Below, piece after piece: positions 1 through 10,503 of a DNA stretch of 64,000 bases. Source of the DNA: Nemophila menziesii (Eukaryota > Streptophyta > Magnoliopsida > Boraginales > Hydrophyllaceae); contig JARWIR010000047.1 in the NCBI GenBank assembly GCA_029959085.1, forward strand, positions 1,674,001-1,738,000, given 5' to 3'. Each line of letters opens with the position of its first letter. Position 1 is the first letter of the stretch. The notes beneath the pieces were generated by a model that ran no database searches, was not told the DNA's origin, and saw nothing but the letters and a program-made list of their open reading frames with translations. Position numbers and translations under genes: made by a program.

Positions 1-427
1 TGGAAAATATAAGAAGGTAAAATTTATATAAAGATAGTATTAAAAATGTTGAGAATTGTTTTTATATTATAAATAGATAAATGACATTTTGCATTTCTTT
101 TTAGGAAGATAGTAAAATAAAGTTGAACATAGAGAGTATTTAAAGTAATTGCATTGAATGCGTATATTAAAATTTCAATGATTTTCAACATAATGATTAA
201 CATTAACTGATATCAGTAAGGGATTCATGGTATTATTTAAAATTATTTTATTAATATTTAGATAGTATATTAACATAATTTATTGTAATATTTGACTTTT
301 ATCTAAAAAAGAAAAATCTAAAATGTATAAGAATATCTAATATTGCAAATTCAACAAGTGAATCAAATCTTCCTTATCCACTTGGATGTCTTTTTCTCAC
401 AAATTCCCCTTATTTTTCTTCAAGCAT

Positions 428-583
428 TCATTGAGATTGTCTTCCCTTTGCACCTGAACTTCTATTTCCAATCACGTTTTCTTCAGATACAAATGAATGG
501 CTCCCTACCTTAATCAAAAATTCGACTGTGCCAGAGCTGGTTTCTTTCCTTTGGGGTGTACCCTTTTCTTGATCCGCAATTCT
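428..583 (-). pseudogene. Minus-strand exon-like relic beside a splice-acceptor-like site
   Basis: Read on the minus strand, a pyrimidine-rich tract ending TTTGTTTGTTTACAG at 582 is followed by an open frame that is less AT-rich than its surroundings. The frame includes the peptides DQEKGTPQRKETSSG and TVEFLIKV and stops at TGA (430-428). A second frame over the same 3' part reads LEIEDQVQREDNLNECL, and a further in-frame stretch continues past a stop, suggesting an old frameshift. The stretch recurs in every unit except truncated unit 6, near unit offset 430-580. I do not recognise the family. What is seen is exon-like composition and a plausible acceptor; that it derives from a real gene is inference. 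It lies head-to-head with the SUVR fragment, so it is probably not from the same transcript. Confidence 0.4.
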
Positions 584-983
584 GTAAACAAACAAAAACT
601 ATATAATATTTATAAGGCTTGATTTTTGTCAAAAAAACATATTTAGTATTAGCCAAATATTATTGTAAATTAATAAAAAAGAATATCATTGAAATCTTAA
701 TTGAAATGTTTCTATTAAATAAAAAGGTTGCTAATTGATATTTGTATCAGAATTATGTTTGTTAGTTTTCAAAGAAACAAGTAAAACAATGGAAGAAAAG
801 TTTTTGATCTCTTAAGATGACCACATATATTTACCCAATAAAAACAATTAGTTATCCGTAATTTTATTTAATTAAAGTTATATTAAACAGGTTAAGAATG
901 CAATAGAAGTATTAGAAATATATGGATGGATCTTTCTTGAAAAATATATAATATTTTTTAAAATTGATTTTTTTAGTATATAT

Positions 984-1256
984 GTAAGAGGGAGAGAAGA
1001 TTTCTTACACAAGTTTATTTCTATGCACGAGGAACCTGGGAAGCATTATAAGCACTATTGTAAGGATTGTCTGATAGAGAAAGTTAAGGCTAAAGAGGGA
1101 TCTACGCATGAAAAATGCAACGGTCACTTGTTGCGAGATTTTATCAAGGAATGCTGGTTAAAATGTGGCTGCAACGTTAAGCAATGTAAGAATAGAGTAG
1201 TCCAGCAAGACATTTCTCGCAAGTTGCAGGTTATACTCACAAAAAACTATTTTTGA
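984..1256 (+). pseudogene. SUVR-type H3K9 methyltransferase fragment (pre-SET), unit 1
   Basis: The frame runs VRGREDFLHKFISM and then the cysteine-rich core (YCKDC, CNGHLL, ECWLKCGC, QCKNRVVQ, KLQVILT), ending in a stop 5 codons later. In plant SUVR1/2/4-type SET proteins the pre-SET ends with this spacing of zinc-binding cysteines (here residues 13, 16, 32, 44, 48, 50 and 55 counted from the ATG at 1023). It then enters SET at NRVVQ...LQV.LT. Everything after that, including the AdoMet-binding and catalytic motifs and post-SET, is absent, as is the N-terminal WIYLD region. The family normally has G where K follows the last cysteine. This is an exon-sized fragment, not a working enzyme. An in-frame TTTTTTTAG just upstream could be the remains of a 3' splice site. 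Confidence 0.8.
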
Positions 1257-3220
1257 ATTAAAAAAACAAACCTTTTTTTCAGGAGTAATTGAAATGTGAT
1301 GGTCAACTATCATATGTGGGATCGAAAATGCACTTTGTCTTCTTGAGATCGGAGGTTTGGACATATCCATGGACAATATTATAGAAACATAATACAGAAA
1401 TAGCGTCAAGGGAGGTAGTTGTGTGTGTCGACTTTGAATAGCGCGGTGCGGAGTTAGGGTTTGGTTACAATAATATATGCAACCCAACCTATTAAAAAAT
1501 ATTTTAACTATAAAGACAAAGAGAAAAACATTTTTTAGACTAGCCCAAGTTTTGGATTAGTCCAATCCAAAGTCACACTGGCCAAACATTTTTTTAGCCT
1601 AACCTATGTTTTATAAAAGATATTATAGTTTTTGAGTGGAGCTATATCGTAAAAGGACGAAGTTTGGCCACAAGGGCCAAATACTCAGCATAACCTTTTT
1701 TTACAACATAATGTCCAAATTTTAAATTAATTATTCGGGATCAACCCCAATAAACACACTAGTCATTAAGTTCCCATTTTCAAAAACAATAATTATATAT
1801 GCAAGTTTTATGGACGGATCAAGATGGTTTTATTTTTGGCTATGATCTTACGTAATTTTAAATATAAAATCTAAATTATAAAGGGACTTTGTGCGAGCGT
1901 TTGTAAAGATACACATTTATTAAAACAATATTTGTAAAAACACAAAACCAAGAAGAAAAAAAGGGTATGTGAAGATAGAAGGTTCCGAAAAGTAAGTGCA
2001 AAAATGAAAACAAATATAAACAAAAATACAATCCTTAACGAGAGACCAGTTATATCCTCCAAATATATTTATGTCTGTTGTGATCAAAACAGATCTATAA
2101 ATAACTGATTTTTGATGAAGAACCGAGTAAGTAAACTAGATACCCAAAGCTGACAAAAATACAAACAAGTAAGGGTGACTTCCCATGTGAAAATCGATGA
2201 ATAGCTCCTTTCCATGAAGATTAAAACTTAATTCTGAAGTGAGCAAACGAAATTTCTAGTGGCAAGATATATATTTGCACCCAAAATGGACTTACAAGAA
2301 TAACAGTGGACAAAGTAACAAAGACAGATGAATTTGGAGGATTGACTTATAGTTGAAGATTAAGATCATGTTTTCTCGTTCTCTGCGTATGTCGCATTTT
2401 CTACTTCATGAACGTCATGGACGCCTAAGCTGGAAAAATAGAGCATCCTTCTTCTATGAGTCATGTTTAATTTATTAGAATTTGTTTGTTTAGATTTAAC
2501 TTTTGACCAAATAAATATTGAACAGAATATTAAAGCTTTCTTTGTTTTTACTCGCGTGTTACTTTTTTCGAACACAACTCAAATTGACCTAACTTACTGA
2601 ATGAAATATTTAATATTATTAATCAGAATAAGTAAAATGTTGTCCTTGTTAATATTTGAACTATATTTTTATACAACCTTCGTCCAACTTTATTTATTCA
2701 CCTTTTCGTGAGAAATGATTAAGAATTTTTTTATTAGCATCTCTATTTAAAATATCACTCTTACTCAATAAGTATAAGGTTAGTTATTGCACTACTCCTT
2801 TTAACTAATTAAAAGATGTCTTGATATTGTAAAATAAAACAAAAACATATTGAACATCCTCTTTTAAAAAGCTGGAGAAAAAAAGATGGACATGGCGAGT
2901 TATAATATAAAATATAAATAGAATTAAATAGTTTTAAAAATTTGAATTTTGAAATTTGGGAACTTAATTTTATATTTCTCACTAATAGTGAAAAATAAAT
3001 ATAGTTGCATATAAGATATTATCGCAATCCAATATATATTTCATTATTGTACAAATGGTAACTATATAAAGATATGTTTTATCATCCATCGAACAAATAT
3101 TAAACAGAGTGACGCTTAACTTAACTAGCTAAAATAACAGGATTTTTATTTTAGCAAATCATGAATTTTCAAACTAGTGAGACAAAAAATATTTCTAAGA
3201 CTTGTTTTCAACCTTTCTAG

Positions 3221-3481
3221 TCCTCTTGCCTAATATCTCCTCATAATTGCATTTTAGATGAGTATGGAATTGTTGAATCATCCATCTATTATAGAAAAAT
3301 GATAAAATTGAGTGATTCCAAAATTGAATTAATCTCTAATGAAACCGTTAGTGTTATAAATTCTCTAGAGTATGAGTTTTTACCTATTAAGCTATATAAG
3401 GAGACATGACATTTACTTATATAATCATGGGGTAAATATTTATTTCGGGATGTTTTACAAGTATAAATACCCCACAAATGA
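3221..3481 (+). pseudogene. Decayed coding relic (ILDEYGIVESS... / SWGKYLFRDVL), shown in unit 1
   Basis: In one frame, 62 codons are open from 3221 to a TGA at 3407. They include SSCLISPHNCILDEYGIVES, then RKMIKLSDSKIELISNETVS and VINSLEYEFLPIKLYKET. Past the TGA the same frame continues HLLI-stop-SWGKYLFRDVLQV-stop. The peptide looks like real protein and the stops look secondary. In most other units (for example near 7360 and 11450) AGAAAAATG has become AGTTAAATG, adding a TAA upstream of the methionine. The relic recurs around 7433, 11526, 15573, 19678, 21982, 26111, 30227, 34343, 38458, 42576, 46693, 50810, 54921, 59018 and 63316, where a different frame (MSFYLLSYIRRHD...) is open by chance. 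I cannot assign a family. Confidence 0.45.
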
Positions 3482-3623
3482 CATTACGAATAAATGTGTA
3501 GTATTACAACACGCCTATGAGAAATATGGGATTTCCTCCTACTTTGGTAAGTGTACTTATGATTCCAACGAGACCACCTTTTCATGGAGCTGCCTAGTCA
3601 CCAAATATGAACTAATCAACTAG
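3482..3623 (+). pseudogene. Less AT-rich patch downstream of the decayed relic, unit 1
   Basis: This stretch is richer in G and C than the spacer and is open in two frames, KCVVLQHAYEKYGISSYFGK and a second one containing RNMGFPPTLV-type sequence. It recurs in every unit and is shortened by ~28 bp in unit 5. It may belong to the same captured gene as the preceding relic, in a shifted frame. No family is recognised. Confidence 0.3.
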
Positions 3624-3998
3624 ATATCCTAATTAATGAAAAATATTTACCCATAACTAATATTAGATTGTTCCTTTAATAATTGAGATTTTTATTAAGC
3701 TTGGCCTAATTCTTTTTTAATAAACAAATAAGGGTGGAGAAGCTCTTATGATCAATATACATAATTCCTAAATTGTAATATTTTCTTATACTTTAAATAC
3801 ATAATTTATTACATGATAAATTTACTCGATAAAGGGATCTTGTGTAACTATTTTTAATTTATATGAAGTTAGATTAAACTCTGTTTTTGTCAAGAATGCA
3901 AATGTCTAAAGAAATTAAAAAAAAGTAACTTTAAGTCCTATGTCCACAAAAATACCCTATTTAAGAGACCATGATTACTTTTTATATTACATCTTTAT

Positions 3999-6900
3999 TG
4001 GAAAATATAAGAATGTAAAATTTATATAAAGATAGTATTAAAAATGTTGAGAATTGTTTTTATATTATAAATAGATAAATGATATTTTGAATTTCTTTTT
4101 AGACTGATAGTAAATAAAGTTGAACATAGAGAGTATTAAAAGTAATTGCATTGAATGTGTATATTAAAATTTTAATGAATTTCAACATAAAGATTAACAT
4201 TAACTGATATCAGTAAGGGATTCATGGTATTATTTAAAATTATTTTATTAATATTTAGATAGTATATTAACATAATTTATTGTAATATTTGACTTTTATC
4301 TAAAAAAGAAAAATCTAAAATGTATAAGAATATCTAATATTGCAAATTCAACAAGTGAATCGAATCTTCCTTATCCACTTGGATGTCTTTTTCTCACAAA
4401 TTCCCTTTATTTTTCATCAAGCATTCATTGAGATTGTCTTCCCTTTGCACCTGATCTTCTATTTCCAATCACGTTTTCTTCAGATCCAAATGAATTGCTC
4501 CCTACCTTAATAAAAAATACGACTGTGCCAGAGCTGGTTTCTTTCCTTTGGTGTGTACCCTTTTCTTGATCCGCAATTCTGTAAACAAACAAAAACTATA
4601 TAATATTTATAAGGCTTGATTTTTTGTTAAAAAAAGTTATTTAGCATTAGCAAAATATTATTGTAAATTAATAAAAAAGAATATTATTGAAATCTTAATT
4701 GAAATATTTCTATTAAACAAAAGGGTTGGTAATTGATATTTGTATCAGAATTATATTTGTTAGTTTTCAAAGAAACAAGTGAAACAATGGAAGAAAAGTT
4801 TTTGAGCTCTTAAGATGACCACATATATTTACCCAATAAAAACAATCAGTTATCCGTAATTTTATTTAATTAAAGTTATATTAAACAGGTTAAGAATGCA
4901 ATAGAAGTATTAGAAATATATGGATGGGTCTTTCTTGAAAAATATATAATATTTTTTAAAATTGATTTTTTAAGTATATATGTAAGATGGAGAGAAGATT
5001 TCTTACACAAGTTTATTTCCATGCACGAGGAACCTGGGAAGCATTATAAGTACTATTGTAAGGATTGTCTGATAGAGAAAGCTAAGGCTAAAGAGGGATC
5101 TATGCATGAAAAATGCAACGGTCACTTGTTGCGAGATTTTATCAAGGAATGCTGGTTAAAATATGGCTGCAACGTTAAAACAATGTAAGAATAGAGTAGT
5201 CCAGCAAGACATTTCTCGCAAGTTGCAGGTTATACTCACAAAAAACTATTTTTGAATTAAAAAACAAACCTTTTTTTCACGGAGTAATTGAAATGTGATG
5301 GTCAACGATCTTATGGGGGATAGAAAATGCACTTTGTCTTCTTGAGATCGAAGGTTTGGACATATCCATAGACAAGATTATAGAAACATAATACATAAAT
5401 AACGTCAAGGGAGGTAGTTGTGGGTGTCGACTTTAAATAGCGTTTGAGTAATAGAAGCGGCAATATTGTAATTATTTGGGACTATATTTTAAGCGTCGGA
5501 GTTAGGGTTTGGTTACAATAATCTATGGAACCCAACCTATTAAAAAGTATTCCAACTATAAAGACAAAGAGAAAAACATTTTTTAGACTAGCCCAAGTTT
5601 CAGATTAGTCTAATCCAAAGTCACACTGGCCAAACATTTTTTTAGCCCAACCTATGTTTTATAAAAGATATTATAGTTTTTGGGTGGAGCTATATCGTAA
5701 AAGGACGAAGTTTGGCCACAAGGGCCAAATACTCAGCATAACCTTTTTTTACAACATAATGTCCAAATTTTAAATTAATTACTCGAGATCAACCCCAATA
5801 AACATACTAGTCATTAAGTTCCCATTTTCAAAAACAATAATTATATATGCAAGTTTTATGGGCAGATCAAAATTGTTTTATTTTTGGCTATGATCTTACG
5901 TAATTTTATATATAAAATCTTAAATTTTAAAAGGACTTTGTGCGAGCGTTGGTAAAGATTCACATTTATTAAAACAATATTTGCAAAAACACAAAACCAA
6001 GAAGAAAAAAAGGGTATGTGAGGATAGAAGGTTCCGAAAAGTAAGTGCAAAAATGAAAACAAATATAAACAAAAATACAATCCTTAACGAGAGACCAGTT
6101 ATATCCTCCAAATATATTTATGCTTGTTGTGATCAAAACAGATCTATAAATAAGTGACTTTTGATGAAGAACCGAGTAAGTAAACTAGATACCCAAAGCT
6201 GACAAAAATACAAACAAGTAAGAGTGACTTCCCATGTGAAAATCGATGAATAGCTCATTCCCATGAAGATTAAAACTTAATTCCGAAGTGGTTTTTTAGC
6301 AAACGAAATTCCTAGTGGCAAGAGATATATTTTAACCCAAGATGGACTTACAAGAATAACAGGGGACAAAGTAACAAAGACAGATGAATTTGGAGGATTG
6401 ACTTATAGTTGAAGATTAAGATCATGTTTTCTTGTTCTCTGCGTATGTCGCATTTTCTACTTCATGAACATCATGCACGCCTAAGCTGAAAAAATAGAGC
6501 ATCCTTCTTCTATGAGTCATGTTTTATTTATTAGAATTTGTTTGTTTAGCTTTAACTTTTGACCAGATAAATATTGAACTGAATATTTAAGCTTTCTTTG
6601 TTTTTACTCGCGTGTTACATTTTTCGAACACAACTCAAATTGACCCAACTTGCTGAATGCAATATTTAATATTATTAATCAGAATAAGTAAAATCTTGTC
6701 CTAGTTAATATTTGAACTATATTTTTATACGCCCTCCTTCCAACTTTATTTATTCACCTTTTTTCGTGAGGAATGATTAAGAATTATTTTATTAGCATCT
6801 CTATTTGAAATATCACTCTTACTCAATAAGTATAAGGTTATTTATTGCACTACTCCTTTTAACTAATTAAAAGGTGTCTTTATATTGTAAAATAAAACAA

Positions 6901-8057
6901 AAACTTATTGAACATCCTCTTTTAAAAAGCTGGAGAAAAAATGATGGACATGGGGAGTTATAATATAAAATATAAATAGAATTAAATAGATTAAAAAATT
7001 TGAATTTTAAATTTGGGAACTTAATTTTATATTTCTCAGTAATAGTAAAAAATTAATATAGTTGCATATAAGATATTATCGCAATCCAATATGTATTTCA
7101 TTATTGTACAAATGGTAACTATATAAATATATGTTTTATCATCCATGTAACAAATATTAAACAGAGTAACGCTTAACTAAACTAGCTAAAATAACAGGAT
7201 TTTTATTTTAGCAAATCATGAATTTTCAAACTAGTAAGACCAAAAATAATTCTAAGACTTGTTTTAAACCTTCCTAGCTAGTCCTCTTGCCTAATATCTC
7301 CTCATAATGGCATTTTAGATGAGTATGGAATTGTTGAATCATCCATCTATTATAGTTAAATGATAAAATTGAGTGATTCCAAAATTGAATTAATCTCTAA
7401 TAAAACCATTAGTGTTATAAATTTTCTAGAGTATGAGTTTTTACCTCTTAAGCTATATAAGGAGACATGACATTTACTTATATAATCATGGGGTAAATAT
7501 TTATTTCGGGATGTTTTACAAGTATAAATACCCCACAAATGACATTACGAATAAATGTGTAGTATTACAACACGCCTATGAGAAATCTGGGATTTCCTCC
7601 TACTTTGGGAAGTGTACTTATGATTCCAACGAGGCCACCTTTTCTTGGAGCTACCTAGTCACCAAATATGAACTAATCAACTAGATATCCTGATTAATGA
7701 AAAATATTTACCCATAACTAATATTAGATTGTTCGTTTAATAATTGTGATTTTTATTAAGCTTGGCCTAATTCTTTTCAAATAAACAAATAAGGGTGGAG
7801 AAGCTCTTATGATCAATATACATAATTCCTAAATTGTAATATTTTCTTATACTTTAAAAACATAATTGATTACATGATTAATTTACTCAATAAAGGGATC
7901 TTGTGTAACTATTTTTAATTTATATGAAGTTAGATAAAACTTTGTTTTTGTCAAGAATGCAAATGTCTAAAGAAATTAAAAAAGTAACTTTAAGTCCTAT
8001 GTCCACAAAAATACCCTATTTCAGAGACCATGATTACTTTTTATATTGCATCTTTAT
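3999..8057 (+). repeat. Monomer unit 2
   Basis: Closest to unit 1, sharing the missing 48-bp block and the MHEEPGKHYK version of the SUVR fragment. That fragment is frameshifted here. A longer spacer (GTTTGAGTAATAGAAGCGG near 5444) is present that unit 1 has partly lost. No MITE insertion. The remaining non-coding stretches are AT-rich spacer with nothing recognised. Confidence 0.95.
4982..5255 (+). pseudogene. SUVR pre-SET fragment, unit 2 (frameshifted)
   Basis: Same fragment as in unit 1, with the HEEPGKHYK start. An extra base in AACGTTAAAACAATG near 5176-5181 shifts the frame into a TAA just after the CGC motif. The first cysteine of KCGC is tyrosine (AAATATGGC), removing a predicted zinc ligand. 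Confidence 0.78.
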
Positions 8058-9041
8058 TAGAAAATATAAGAATGTAAAATTTATATAAAGATAGTATTAA
8101 AAATGTTGAGAATTGTTTTTATATTATAAATAAATAAATGATATTTTGCATTTCTTTTTAGGAAGATAGTAAAATATAGTTGAACATAGAGACTATTTAA
8201 AGTAATTGCATTGAATGCATATATTAAAATTTCAATTAATTTCAACATAAAGAGTAACATTAACTGATATCAGTAAGGGATTCATGGTATTATTTAAAAT
8301 TATTTTATTAATATTTAGATAGTATATTAACATAATTTATTGTAATATTTGACTTTTATCTAAAAAACAAAAATCTAAAATGTATAAGAATATCTAATAT
8401 TGCAAATTCAACAAGTGAATCATATCTTCCTTATCCACTTGGATTGCTTTTTCTCACAAATTCCCCTTATTTTTCATCAAGCATTCATTGAGATTGTCTT
8501 CCCTTTGCACCTGATCTTCTATTTTCAATCACGTTTTCTTCAGATCCAAATAAATTGCTCCCTACCTTAATCAAAAATTCGACTGTGCCAGAGCTGGTTT
8601 CTTTCCTTTGTGGTGTACCCTTTTCTTGATCAGCAATTCTGTAAACAAACAAAAACTATATAATATTTATAAGGCTTGATTTTTTGTCAAAAAAAGATAT
8701 TTAGCATTAGCAAAATATTATTGTAAATTAATAAAAAAGAATATTATTGAAATCTTAATTGAAATGTTTCTATTAAACAAAAGGGTTGCTAATTGATATT
8801 TGTATCAGAATTATATTTGTTAGTTTTCAAAGAAACAAGTGAAACAATGGAAGAAAAGTTTTTGAGCTCTTAAGATGACCACATATATTTACCCAATAAA
8901 AACAATCAGTTATCCGTAATTTTATTTAATTAAAGTATTATTAAACAGGTTAAGAATGCAATAGAAGTATTAGAAATATATGGATGGGTCTTTCTAGAAA
9001 AATATATAATATTTATTTAAATTGATTTTTTTAGTATATAT

Positions 9042-9314
9042 GTAAGACGGAGAGAAGATTTCTTACACAAGTTTATATCCATGAACGAGGAACCTGGGAA
9101 GAATTATAAGCACTATTGTAAGGATTGTCCGATAGAGAAAGCTAAGGCTAAAGAGGGATCTAAGCCTGAAAAATGCAATGGTCACTTGTTGCGAGATTTT
9201 ATCAAGGAATGCTGGTTAAAATGTGGCTGCAACGTTACGCAATGTAAGAATAGAGTAGTCCAGCAAGACATTTCTTGCAAGTTGCAGGTTATACTCACAA
9301 GAAACTATTTTTGA
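9042..9314 (+). pseudogene. SUVR pre-SET fragment, unit 3 (open)
   Basis: Open from GTA at 9042 through the TGA after KNYF-type residues. All seven core cysteines are present, with one extra cysteine (DISCKLQV instead of DISRKLQV) and a TRNYF end. The ATG at 9081 gives a 77-residue peptide, far short of a SET protein. Confidence 0.8.
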
Positions 9315-9754
9315 ATTAAAAACACAAACCTTTTTTTCACAGAGTAAATGAAATATGATGGTCAACGATCTTTTGTGGGATAGAAAATCACTTTGTCTTC
9401 TTGAGATCGGAGTTTTGGACATATCCATAGACAAGATTATAGAAACATAATACAGAAATAGCGTCAAGGGAGGTAGTTGTGGGTGTCGACTTTGAATAGA
9501 GTTTGAGTAACAGAAGCAGTAATATTTTTATTGTTTGGGACTATATATTAAGCGGTGGAGACTATGCAACCCAACCTATTAAAAAGTAGTCCAACTAAAA
9601 AGACACGGAGACAAACATCTTTTAAACCAACCCAAGTTTTGGATTAGTCCAATCCAAAGTCACACTGGCCAAACATTTTTTTAGCCCAACCTATGTTTTA
9701 TAAGAGATATTATAGTGTTTGGGTGGAGCTATATCGTAAAAGGACGAAGTTTGG

Positions 9755-9802
9755 TTACAGCGTAACAATTTAAAATTACCCCAACCTATTTAAAATTAAA
9801 AG
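9755..9802 (+). repeat. 48-bp block present from unit 3 onward, absent in units 1-2
   Basis: Units 1 and 2 read TTTGG directly into CCACAAGGGCC. From unit 3 on, 48 bases lie between, containing a small inverted repeat GTTAC-AGC-GTAAC and a direct repeat ATTTAAAATTA on either side of CCCCAACCT. Insertion and deletion cannot be told apart without an outgroup. Confidence 0.8.
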
Positions 9803-10392
9803 CCACAAGGGCCAAATACTCTAAGAGCACAACATATTTTTTACAACATAATGTCCAAATTTTAAATTAATTATTCTGGTTCAACCGCAATAACACACTA
9901 GTCATTAAGTTCCCATTTTCAAAAATAATAATTATATATGCATGTCTTATGGACGGATCAAAATAGTTTTATTTTTGGCTATGATCTTACGTAATTTTAA
10001 ATATAAAATCTAAAATTTTGAAGGGATTTTGTGCGAGCGCTGGTAAAGATACACATTTATTAAAACAATATTTGCAAAAACACAAAACCAAGAAGAAAAA
10101 AAAAGTATGTGAGGATAAAAGGTTCCGAAAAGTAAGTGCGAAAATGAAAACAAATATAAACAAAAATACAATCCTTAACGAGAGACCAGTTATCACCTCC
10201 AAATATATTTATGCTTGTTGTGATAAAAAAAGATCTATAAATAAGTGATTTTTGATGAAGAACCGAGTAAGTAAACTAGATACCCAAACCTGACAAAAAT
10301 ACAAACAAGTAAGAGTGACTTCCCATGTGAAAATCGATGAATAGCTCCTTTCGATGAAGATTAAAACTTAATTCCGAAGTGGCTGTTAAGCA

Positions 10393-10503
10393 AACGAAAT
10401 TCCTAGTGGCAAGAGATATATTTGCACCCAAAATGGACTTACAAGAATAACAGGGGACCGAGTAACAAAGACAGATGAATTTGGAGGATTGGCTTATAGT
10501 TGA
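10393..10503 (+). pseudogene. 36-codon exon-like frame (NEIPSGKRYICTQNGL...), shown in unit 3
   Basis: This frame reads NEIPSGKRYICTQNGLTRI, then TGDRVTKTDEFGGLAYS and a stop. Its amino-acid make-up is balanced and unlike translated AT-rich spacer. In most units a CTGTTTAG precedes it and could be an old splice acceptor. Further copies include 2246-2356 (unit 1) and 6302-6412 (unit 2), each with amino-acid changes but still open; unit 10 has a TAA. I do not recognise the product. It may be the last exon of a captured gene. It is too short to judge, and whether it belongs with the lysine-rich frame about 150-300 bp upstream is unknown. Confidence 0.4.

Larger units (their letters stand above)
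1..3998 (+). repeat. Monomer unit 1 (reference phase)
   Basis: Shortest complete unit. It lacks the 48-bp block found in units 3-16 (it reads GAAGTTTGG directly into CCACAAGGGCC near 1660). Stretches 1-420, 590-980, 1260-1870, 2366-3215 and 3630-3998 are AT-rich spacer in which I see no gene. Unit 1 keeps the longest open form of the decayed frame at 3221 and an intact SUVR fragment. The lysine-rich frame is broken by a TAA (TTTGTAAAAA near 1931). Confidence 0.95.

Noticed and set aside
206..217. 12-bp perfect palindrome ACTGATATCAGT once per unit as a possible protein site
   Set aside because: It is short and expected by chance in this much sequence. It is altered in units 8-10 (ACCGATATAAGT), so there is no sign of constraint.
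600..650. Hairpin-like TTTTTTGTCAAAAAA tract as a possible terminator or small-RNA stem
   Set aside because: It is a low-complexity A/T match with variable length between units, common in AT-rich DNA and without supporting context.
1450..1462. TTAGGGTTT resembling a plant telomere repeat
   Set aside because: It occurs only once per monomer and is not tandem, so there is no evidence of an interstitial telomere array.
3372..3623. 83-codon plus-strand ORF (MSFYLLSYIRRHD...) in most units
   Set aside because: The first half is out of frame with the more protein-like ILDEYGIVESS relic and starts at GTG in many copies. The open frame is likely chance. Only its less AT-rich 3' part is listed, as a low-confidence patch.
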